DNA of 64,000 nucleotides from an uncultured cyanobacterium (GTDB taxonomy: Bacteria > Cyanobacteriota > Cyanobacteriia > CACIAM-69d): contig CALGDE010000100.1 of assembly GCA_937883785.1 (NCBI GenBank), positions 21,678 to 85,677 of the forward strand, written 5' to 3'. How positions within the stretch are numbered: position 1 is the stretch's first letter; every line of letters starts with the position of its first letter. The notes under the pieces were generated by a model. The model made no database searches, was not told where the DNA came from, and saw only the letters and a list, made by a program, of their open reading frames with translations. Position numbers and translations under genes: made by a program. This document shows positions 10,101-18,000 of the stretch, one piece after another.

Positions 10101-12221
10101 GTTGCAGACAGTGAAGGGAGAGTGTGGTTATTATCGGAGGATGGCGAAATAGTGACAACTTGGGGGCGCAAAAGCCGGGACCCAATCGCTCAAGATAATA
10201 ATGGGATTGTGACTAAGATCGAGTTTGGAATTGACGATATTTTGGCCACTGCTGGAGATGGAGGAATTCTCCGATGGTGGGCACTTAACGATTCTAATGC
10301 TAAGGAGAAGAAGGTTGAATTAGCAAGCCCGGTAAGCAGTCTAGCTATTAGTAGCGACGGCTCCTCAATCTGGCTGGGAAACCAAATTGGTCATATAGGG
10401 CAGTGGAGTACTACAGGGCAAAAATTAATGGGACTCTACCATTCAAACGTTGATATTTTTTCAACTAAGGTGTTTGGCGATTATATTGAGGCGCTGCTTC
10501 CCAAGGATGATGGCACAGTCATTGTAGGGACACGAGACCAGGTTGTTATGATCTTTCCTAGTGATCTTGAACCTTATTCTCCTCTAACTTCTTCAGATGG
10601 GAAAAGGATCAAAAATAAATCTCTCTCTGAAGTTAGTTTTGATCAAAGCCAAAATTTAGAAAGTGTAGATAAAAATTCAGAAGAGACGGATAATCTTGCC
10701 AAGATAACTCCACAGATGCAAATTGGAGTCTCAGGATCTTTCATAAGTTTAGAAAGACATTCCCTTGGTACTGAAATAATTGCAATCCCACAGATTAATG
10801 GATCTATAAGCTTAGTTCCAGTATTTAGTTCGACTTATGTAGATCGTCTTCAAGACACTATTGTTGATCTTGCGGTACACAATGGCACTGTTTCTTCCAT
10901 GGTTTCTACACTTAGCGATGGAGAAAAGACTTTAATTTCTGTTGGTCAAGATGGAATTATTCAACACTGGAACATAGGCATACAGGTTGAAGAACGCAAA
11001 ATTGAAGGATATCCAGAGTGGGTGGAAATAACATCATCAGACATATTGGGGTACAAATTCCCAAAGGGATCTGCGCCTATTACCAGCATTTTTGCTACAA
11101 GTGATGGCACAGCTACTGATGGCGAGCAAAAAATCTTTGCTGGTAATAGCGAGGGAGATATTTTCGAATGGAACGCAAGAGGAGAGTCAGTTGGAAAGGC
11201 GAGGAGCGGGCATATCGGCAAGGTAACTCACTTAAGATACTATGATAATTCACATAAAGCCGGCAGGTCCGAGATTATTTCTGGAGATGATAGAGGCTCA
11301 GTGTGGCGTTGGAATACTTCAGGTAAAGGGAAAGAGGTGATAAAGCATAGCAATGCAGTTCAGGCACTCAGTGAGCTTGAGGGATTTATTGTCTCATCGG
11401 ACTCCGAAGGGAACATACAGCTGCTGAGTCCTGCTGGGCAAAAACAGGAGTGGTTCTACTTTGAGGATGAAAATTCCACTCAGAAGGTAGTGACAGTAGA
11501 TTTTTACTCATCGGAATATGTCATTGCCTTCGATGATCGTGGAGGATGGCGTGTGTGGGATCTGCAAGGCAATTTTAAAAGTGAAGGTAAATTGCCAGGA
11601 ACAAAGCATGTTACATCATTTGCATGGACGCAAAAAGGATTTATTGTTGGGCAGAGAAATGGATCTTGGCAGCACTTTAGTTTTGAAGAAGGACGTGCCG
11701 AACTTATTGGCGAAGGTCGAGTTAAGTCTGGAGCTGTTCGGCTAGTTGACTATGCTGACTATGGTGCTAACTATGCAAAGCTGGCCAATTTTTTTGGATT
11801 GACTCAGCCTCCGGCAATAGTGACCGTTGATGGGGATAATACGATTCAGTTTTGGGGTGAGGATGGCGTGGTGAAGTGGTCAGTGGATGGTGATTCTCAT
11901 AATCAGGTAACTGCCCTGTTCACTACAGAAGCAGGGAATGTCATCTCAGCTAGTGAAGATGGTTCTATGAACTTATGGATAGATGGAAAAGTCAGAAATT
12001 TACAGGATTTAGCGAGTAAGAGTTGCAAAATTATCAACAGGAGTCGAATCGATCAAGACTTGCGAAGCAATGTTTCTGACACAATTGACTTGTCTGCTTT
12101 CGACGAGGCTAAGCGTTTTTGTAAACGATTGGAGAACGGATTAAAAAATGATTTAGCAGTTGCAGGTTCCAGTAATTGGCAATTAGTGTTTTCTGCTGCG
12201 GCTCAGAAAATTGCTGAATAA
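7167..12221 (+). CDS. Caspase-like (C14) protease fused to STAND NTPase and WD40 repeats, copy 1
   Basis: This multidomain protein has 1684 aa. Residues 4-270 form a caspase-like peptidase domain with the dyad His90 (YFAGHGVA) and Cys157 (DCCFAG). The NPW-GL...LFFGRD signature at about 307-327 opens an nSTAND1-type NTPase with Walker A GISGSGKSS (348-356) and Walker B LFAFDQFEEL (about 448-457). One hydrophobic segment lies near 822-842. From about 900 to 1600 it carries degenerate WD40 blades ending in WxW/WNxxG-type strands. Family knowledge: STAND proteins sense a ligand through the repeats, oligomerise on ATP and activate the N-terminal effector. Many cyanobacterial caspase homologues share this layout. 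The trigger and the protease target are unknown. No Shine-Dalgarno box precedes the ATG. Confidence 0.9.
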   Translation: MLRNFAIIIGVNAYENGIPPLETAVNDAQAIGELLTKQYGYQVLYLLDTNATNAKILDCLSQLKSGSLTLEEESIVLQEADQVLFYFAGHGVARDTLDESGAGSPAGFILPQDANINQVDSGQNGQGRADSFIAMQLVHDALVDLPCRHLLLILDCCFAGTFRWAGTTRSVRRSQQIYKERFKRFLNGTAREVITSAAHDEKALDSAIPLGNRFQVADGSRHSPFAERLLTVLSGQEKVYRDLYADGIITANELFVYLNNTLADLTDKQKPGFCQLKGHDKGEYLFLLPDFDPKKLEPAPILTKAANPWMGLKSYDIKDKDLFFGRDRALAGLLEAVKNPTTLIPVIGISGSGKSSLVKAGLIPKLVEEGYQVIGPCRPGERCLESLRISILRWLETLGAPAITQLKQNNLLTLPKNWNRDAGIFWRWLQRVAAKVKTTGKVDIKQWLFAFDQFEELITLDAAGEGKILLEWLSKLIEIAAEKSTDSTLKIVATLRSDFEGQFQEEILSREDWMASRYVVPALSMEDIRDIVTKPAAERVLYFDPPELVNRLVEDVAQMPGALPLLSFALSELYWDYLEAVKTEERSDRTLTLAAYEKLGGVTGSLTQRAESVYGGFDQEEQETARRILTRMVVPTGELARRRVTQAELTYGAEVNELVQKCLGALVAGGLLVTGRTDRDEEYFEPVHDALVRSWDRLVRWVREDREDLLLQRRLTPAALEWQAQPDTSRWWDKGLDKSVRGIEKVTGYLTRGWREQAIRNEQKRKRNKDKRQSGRDFLWTTEPRLDLLGKLLKTRRLWFNAAESNFVENSLFQRRRNVTLQWAIAGVVMATITIAGTAATWGLINADIRRIEQYLESVELNRETDEKNALISAMAAMEIYDRLEFLAPPSLHNKMYETLRHLDDKLRLRGIFTYPESRNSTGKVALRSDGTFWLGGEGKLIHMDLKGEELGSVTLKDKEEQLISIEELAISKSDRLAVADSEGRVWLLSEDGEIVTTWGRKSRDPIAQDNNGIVTKIEFGIDDILATAGDGGILRWWALNDSNAKEKKVELASPVSSLAISSDGSSIWLGNQIGHIGQWSTTGQKLMGLYHSNVDIFSTKVFGDYIEALLPKDDGTVIVGTRDQVVMIFPSDLEPYSPLTSSDGKRIKNKSLSEVSFDQSQNLESVDKNSEETDNLAKITPQMQIGVSGSFISLERHSLGTEIIAIPQINGSISLVPVFSSTYVDRLQDTIVDLAVHNGTVSSMVSTLSDGEKTLISVGQDGIIQHWNIGIQVEERKIEGYPEWVEITSSDILGYKFPKGSAPITSIFATSDGTATDGEQKIFAGNSEGDIFEWNARGESVGKARSGHIGKVTHLRYYDNSHKAGRSEIISGDDRGSVWRWNTSGKGKEVIKHSNAVQALSELEGFIVSSDSEGNIQLLSPAGQKQEWFYFEDENSTQKVVTVDFYSSEYVIAFDDRGGWRVWDLQGNFKSEGKLPGTKHVTSFAWTQKGFIVGQRNGSWQHFSFEEGRAELIGEGRVKSGAVRLVDYADYGANYAKLANFFGLTQPPAIVTVDGDNTIQFWGEDGVVKWSVDGDSHNQVTALFTTEAGNVISASEDGSMNLWIDGKVRNLQDLASKSCKIINRSRIDQDLRSNVSDTIDLSAFDEAKRFCKRLENGLKNDLAVAGSSNWQLVFSAAAQKIAE

Positions 12222-12267
12222 TGTCAATTTGGTATTTCAAGAGGCAGGCTGTGAGGCAAGTTAGATT

Positions 12268-12456
12268 CGGTCCGTCTCCCTGTGCCCGCGACGGTCTCTC
12301 CAATGAAGCAGTTTAGTTTTGCGGTCCAACATCCATAAAAATGGCATTCCCCCGCTAGAAACTGCGGTGAATGATGCTCAAGCTAATGGGGTGACTGCAA
12401 TTGCCAGCGACTGGCGATCAGCGTTTCTTGCCATTGTTCAAAAACTAGCTCAGTGA
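12268..12456 (+). pseudogene. Internally deleted remnant of a third caspase/STAND/WD40 gene
   Basis: Directly after copy 1 comes a shrunken relative of it. The stretch GGTCTCTCCAATG matches the leader and start of copy 1 (GGTCTCTACAATG). The bases encoding NGIPPLETAVNDAQA (about 12340-12385) are nearly identical to residues 16-30 of copy 1. They then join in frame to a tail, TAIASDWRSAFLAIVQKLAQ-stop, resembling the C-terminus of copy 1 (LAVAGSSNWQLVFSAAAQKIAE). About 5 kb of gene body is missing. The frame from the original ATG hits TAA after 11 codons, so a small frameshift lies near the start. It is not expected to make a functional protein. Confidence 0.88.
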
Positions 12457-12482
12457 CTCTGAATTTAGGACCTAATACCATC

Positions 12483-14177
12483 CTATAGAGGAAGGCTAAG
12501 GATTTCAGAGGACCGCTCAGTGCCTTGATCTTCTTGTTTCTGAGCAATTCTAAATGCCCACTGTTGATGATTGCCCAGGCTACTTTTCCATCGCTTCATC
12601 ATTCCACTGTATGCAGCTCCATCTTTTGGAAATCGCTGCGATCGCAACACCCGCAGCAGCTGTAAAGCTTTTCCAGATCCAGTTTGAATTCTTCTTTTGC
12701 CTTCAGGATTGTTTCTGATTTTGTCCTCAACATCGCTACTAGGACGGTCGTTCTCCTCCATCGCGGGTAACGGTGACGACCCCTTCACCACAATGATCGG
12801 CACGTTGATGCCAACTTCAGAGCCTTTTTGGGAAATTTTCTCACCGGATCCTCCTTTGGGGATGCTGATGGAGGACGCGATAATTGCCGAAGTGCTGATT
12901 TGACTGCGGGGGCGATCGCCACAGTGAAACCGATCAAGGCAAACAAATAAATCCTGGGCCAGCACCACCGCCGCTGGGGATATTTTCAGGAAGTGGGCGA
13001 TTGCCCAGCACCAGGTAATCGGGTCCTGGGCGCTAACCCGTGCCAAAGCCAAGGACGCCGCCGGTGAAGGAGATTGTGGCACCCGATGGGGCGTTGGAAC
13101 GGTTCTAGGAGGACATTGAGGCAATCGCTCTGGGAAATAATCAGTAATTTCTTGGGGGGATGTTCCATGTCCCAGCTGACGATAGTGATGTAAATCTTCC
13201 CGAACCGCCTGCCAATAGCACTGGGAGAATTTCACAAAGTCAAACTTACATTGGCGCATTACCTGTTCAATACGCTCATAGCGCCGCAAACACCAGGCTC
13301 GCAGCCGTAGCCAAGAGGGATGTAAATCGGAACACAGCAGCAGCCCATGGGCACGACGGCGCAAAGTCAGTAAATAATCCCCCACCCAAAATTCCATCAG
13401 TTGGCGGTAATTTTCCGTGCCAATACAGCTGCCGTCTACCACTGACTCCCGCGTTACGCCAAAGCGATCCAGCAGCTCTGCCGGAAAATAACAAATGCCC
13501 TGCTGTAAATCCTCGTGCAAATCCCGCAGATTGTTATAAAACTGATCCACAATGCCAAAGTGCCGAGCGCAATCCCAATGGTGGGGCTCTAAATAAGGCA
13601 AAATTTGGAAAAACGACCCCGCCAGCCCATCCATCATGGTTTCGTAGTCGGTTAGGGTTTGGATTTCCGTATGGCGGCCATGGTAAAAGGCGATCGCCGA
13701 CACATAGCTATCCCAGGACTGAATCGATAGCCGATCCATTTCTTTTTGGGAAATCTGGAACCACCGCTGGGCGATGCCCTCCAAAATAGAGCTCAAAGGA
13801 GCTTCCAAGGATTGGTGAGGCAGGTCATGAGCTATAAAATCTGTCGCTTTACCAGGCTGAACCGTTCTTAGGCGTTGCCAACTTTGGTAAAACTCGCTGA
13901 AGTTGGATGGAAATAACGCGGCGTCGGTCGTTTCTTCGCTCGCGCCGTTAAAGCTTGCCTCTGTGTAGACCCCTTCTGGGGCGATCGCCGAAATCTGTCC
14001 CTTTTCCGCCAAACGATCCACCAGGCGAATCCAACGAATACGCTCCACCCATTCCCGGCGCTCCCCATCGGGCAGCTCCATCACCCAAGCCGCATTGTCC
14101 TCATCCTTTAAGGAATCATCTCGAACTGCCGCATAGTGTGACGATCCCACCAAGCTTGCTACCAATAGGCTATTCAT
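12483..14177 (-). CDS. Squalene/phytoene synthase-like protein with a long C-terminal tail
   Basis: This protein has about 564 aa (566 from the alternative GTG at 14183). The first 350 or so residues resemble the all-helical head-to-head prenyl synthase fold. The segment DQFYNNLRDLHEDLQQGICYFP contains the second Asp motif DxxED (Asp221-Asp225 by GTG numbering) and is followed by the LPxELL-like PAELLDRFG. The first Asp motif is degenerate: RLVDRLAE near 53-60 stands where DDxxD-type acids are normal. The last 200 or so residues are an extension I do not recognise. Because the first metal site looks damaged, catalysis is doubtful. It sits between, and is transcribed towards, the caspase/STAND copy 1 region, and may be functionally linked or only a neighbour. 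Confidence 0.65.
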   Translation of the reverse strand: MNSLLVASLVGSSHYAAVRDDSLKDEDNAAWVMELPDGERREWVERIRWIRLVDRLAEKGQISAIAPEGVYTEASFNGASEETTDAALFPSNFSEFYQSWQRLRTVQPGKATDFIAHDLPHQSLEAPLSSILEGIAQRWFQISQKEMDRLSIQSWDSYVSAIAFYHGRHTEIQTLTDYETMMDGLAGSFFQILPYLEPHHWDCARHFGIVDQFYNNLRDLHEDLQQGICYFPAELLDRFGVTRESVVDGSCIGTENYRQLMEFWVGDYLLTLRRRAHGLLLCSDLHPSWLRLRAWCLRRYERIEQVMRQCKFDFVKFSQCYWQAVREDLHHYRQLGHGTSPQEITDYFPERLPQCPPRTVPTPHRVPQSPSPAASLALARVSAQDPITWCWAIAHFLKISPAAVVLAQDLFVCLDRFHCGDRPRSQISTSAIIASSISIPKGGSGEKISQKGSEVGINVPIIVVKGSSPLPAMEENDRPSSDVEDKIRNNPEGKRRIQTGSGKALQLLRVLRSQRFPKDGAAYSGMMKRWKSSLGNHQQWAFRIAQKQEDQGTERSSEILSLPL

Positions 14178-14183
14178 ATGCAC

Positions 14184-15022
14184 CCATGACCCTGATTCAG
14201 CGTTGACTCAGAACAGTGTGAACCAGTTCGGCGCTGGCTCTGTGTTTCTACTGAGTCCCTACTAACCAAGAATAATACCAGCGCATCTACATTCACCTCA
14301 GTGACTAGGTTTCTGATGATTACCCGTCACCAAGCTCGACTTCAGGCAGATGAAACTTTTAAAAGTCTCCTGCAGTCAAGTCTACGTGAATTTACGCTAG
14401 ATCATTATCCTTGCCGACGATGCATATTCTAGCCATAAACGAAGGGTTAACGGCTGGGGGTGTATCCCTCTATCATTTAGCCTTCTAAAAACCTTCGTGT
14501 GTTTTTTGTGACATTAACTCCAGTAAAGTTGCCCAAAGGAAAAAACACATCCAAAAGGGAAGAACAGGTGAGGGCGAGTGGACCCCATCAGCGGCTTAAA
14601 TCAAAAAGATATCTGGAAAATATCTAAAGCTCCAGGCTCAACTCAAAAGAACAAAGCGCTAACTTATGGATCACTCTTTTGATAAGGGGGATGGGGTAAG
14701 GGATTTCCGCGCCGTCCAAGGGGATTTCCTCAGGGAGAGAAAGCGATGCTGCGCTGCTAAATCCGCTCAATACCGACCGTTGCGTTGCTCTTCGCCAAAG
14801 TGAGTTTTATTTGTTGTCGAGGTGGGCGAGGGGGTGCCCAAAGGTTCACGGTGGAATCAATGGGCAAAAAATGCGCAAACCCCAGTGTGCAAAACAACAC
14901 GTCTATCGCGTTATGGGGGCTCTTGCCTTCTGTGTTGGTCCCATGATTTTTTTATAAAAGTTCACCAAAAGACCACTAGAAGCTACCCAGGTTTGTGATC
15001 AATCTAGCGTGAGGGGTTTGAA
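14184..15022. other. 839-bp gap without a recognised gene
   Basis: This is the space between the 5' end of the synthase-like gene and the 3' end of caspase/STAND copy 2. I find no coding frame with family features. It contains short G- and C-rich pieces (for example around 14680-14735) that resemble the second dispersed repeat family of this window, but the match is too weak to call. It probably holds the promoter of the leftward synthase-like gene. Confidence 0.4.
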
Positions 15023-18000
15023 CTATAAAAATTCGCTTAGTTTTTGATTGCGCACTTCTTCTGAGATGGGATTTCTCCCTCGCTGTAGCTGAATTAGCCA
15101 GCGTTCCCACTCCTCTCGTGTTCGCTTGAGCTCATCTACAAAATACGGGGATGGCTCATTGGGGTCCAGTTGGGGGGCGATCGCCTCCAATTCTTTTTGG
15201 GTTAAGTTCTGAGCCTGTTTCAAATCCTCAATGCCCCCAAAAAAGTCGCCGCTTAAAATCCGCGCGATCGCCCGAGCATCGTGATAGCGCCAGTTATCGC
15301 TCTGGTTGGGGCCAATGGATAAATTACACGCATTTAGGATTTTGGCATCCACTTGCCCATACAGCCCGCCAAATCGACACAGCATATGCCAAGCTCGCTT
15401 GGGAAATCCAAAATGGGGTGCCGTTTTCTGAGCTTTTTCATACTCAGCCCACGCGGCGCCAATTTTGCCTGCTCGGGCTAAATGCTTGCCGCGGGTAATC
15501 AAGCTGGCGAAAGCCGCCTGACGATATCGCAACCGCAGCCGCCGCCAGCGAAGAATCTCTCCGATCTTCTCCCGCCGCTCCTCTTTGGACCAACTTTCGG
15601 ACGGACCTTGCACAAACTCTTCCAGCAGCTCCACGGCACGATCAAAATTGCCATTTTTAGCCTCTTCCCAGGCGCTGTTTTCCAAAAACTCCACGCGATC
15701 ACCTTGGGCTTCCTCCCGTGACCACACAATATTTTCGCAGGACTGCGCCGCTTCTTCCCCCGCCGGTCCTTGGGGAAATAAAAACGCTGTATGGGTACGC
15801 AGGCGCCGACAAACATGGGCGAGCCAATCGTGCCAGTCCGTCGGCCACACCCAAATCCGTCCGTCGCGACCGCTGCTAACCAAATCGTGACCGTTGGGGG
15901 TAAACGCCAGGGCACGCACGCGATCGCCATGCCCCCTTAGTTGTCCCAAAGGACTCCCTTCCTTAGTCCAAAGCCCAATGCGATTGTCATCGCCGGCGGT
16001 GGCGAGTAAATTTTGGCGCGGGCTAAAGGCAATCGCCCACACTGGTCCTCGGTGGGCATGGAGGGGCGATCGGGTGGGCTTACCCGCCAGGTTGTACCAC
16101 TGAAGCAGACCTCGCTCATTGCCAACAACAATGAGCTTGCCGTCAGGGGTAAACTTCACCGACAGCAGCTTATCCCCCTGCACCTGGGTTTCAATTTGGC
16201 GTATTCGCCGCCCGTTACGATTCCACAGCAGGGCAAATCCTTCGTCTCCCACGCTGACAAACTGGGTGCTGTCGGGGGAAATATCCACGGCATTAACCAC
16301 CGCCCGGTGACCAATCAGCGGTAACCCCTTCGGTCGTCCATCCTTATCCCAAATCCGCAGCGTATGGTCGGCGCTGCTGGTGACTTTCCATTGGCCGTTG
16401 GGGGCGATCGCCACGCCTGTAATCCCCTCACCATGGCCGCCGCCGATATCCAGAGCATCGTTGCGGGTGCCGTCTGCCCCCCAAACCCGCAGCCGCTTAT
16501 CCCCGTTAGGGGAATAAAACCCACCGCCGCTAACAATTTTGCGGGTTTCCGGGGCGATCGCCACTGCATTGACTCGACTAGCAGGTTTATCTAGATCTAT
16601 CCTTCTATTCTCCAGGGGGGGATCAATGGGCGCCCCGTACATGGACCACCGTCGCAAGGTGCCGTCCCGTCCCGCCGTCACCACCACGGACAGTTCGTCC
16701 TCCCACAGTTCCTCTGGGGAAAGATGTCCCTCAAGACGCTCCCGAAAATGGGTCCCATGATTTTTCAGACGCCGCTTTAATTCTTTTGCTTGGTCTTTTG
16801 GATCATTTTTGGTCCCCTTATTTTGGGCATTTTCATCTTTCGCCCTTTCGCCCTCTGCATTGCTGTTCAGTGCCGGCGGTTCCGGTTCCGGCGATTCCGG
16901 TCTCGGCGGTAAAGGACGCGCTGGCGGTTGAATAGCTAACGACAACACTTCCTGCTGAGGCGTTTCCCAGTACCTGCCTAGGGGCACCTGGTCCATGTCC
17001 CACAGGTTAATGGCACCGTCTTGCCCACCGCTAAACAGTAGCTGTCCGTTGCGGCTAAAGGTGGTAGACAGCACATTTCCCTCATGGCTGTATCGAGGCG
17101 GAAGGGATCGCTGTCCGTTTAAATCCCAAAGCTGAATGGTACCTTCGCTGCTGCCGCTGGTGAGAAATTTCTCCTTGTCGTCAAAGCTTAAGGACGTAAC
17201 GGGAGCCCGCTGTTCCAGGTGAAAAGTATTTTTTGTCAGCCCCTTTTTGTGGTCCCACAGCCGCACCGTGCCATCGGTGCTGCCGCTAGCCAATAACTTA
17301 CCATTGGGACCAAAGGCTAGCGATCGCACCCCGCTGTTCGGTTCAAAACTGGGCAATGACTTGCTCTTAGGGGATTCCGATCTGCCATTCAGGGACCACA
17401 AAGTAATCTCATCACTGTCAAAGCTTCCCGACGCCAAAACTGTGCTGTCCTGGGAAAATGCCAGCGCCATGGAAAACGGTAGCGTATCCCTAATAACCTG
17501 CCGACGCTTTTTCGCCTTTAAATCCCAAATTTCGATTACTCCGGCGGTGTCAGAGACGGTGGTGCTAATGGCAGCATAGTCTCCATCGGAGCTGACCGCC
17601 AAAGCCTCAATGCGACCTCGTTGGGTCAACAGGGGCATTGATTGCACTGGCCGTCCTGTGCGCGTCCACAGGCGCATGCCATCTCGTCCCAGGCTGATAA
17701 TGTTGTTGCCCCGGTTATAAAAGGAAACATGACTCACCGAGGAATCATGGGCTTCCAGAGAAAACGTTTGGGCAATGCCTTTGCTATTCCACAGGCGAAT
17801 GGCGCCGTCAGATTGGCCGGTAACAATGATATCTCCGTAGGGGCTTAAAGCCAGGCTGGTCACCAACGCCTCCCGCGACAAGATAGCTCGCCGATCCTCC
17901 AGGGGCGCCTGGATGGCATAAAGCAAACTGCGGCGAATGGGCAGATCGCTTTCGGGGCGCAGGATCGCCCAATAAGACTTGGTTTCGCTGGCAGCCCCCA

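Noticed and set aside
13160..13789. 209-codon plus-strand open frame inside the synthase-like gene
   Set aside because: The opposite strand has the recognisable DxxED domain and a full-length frame; the plus-strand product has no domain-like pattern.
14184..15022. Structured RNA gene in the 839-bp gap
   Set aside because: I looked for rnpB, tmRNA, SRP RNA and tRNA-like signatures on both strands and saw none; no other evidence supports an RNA gene.
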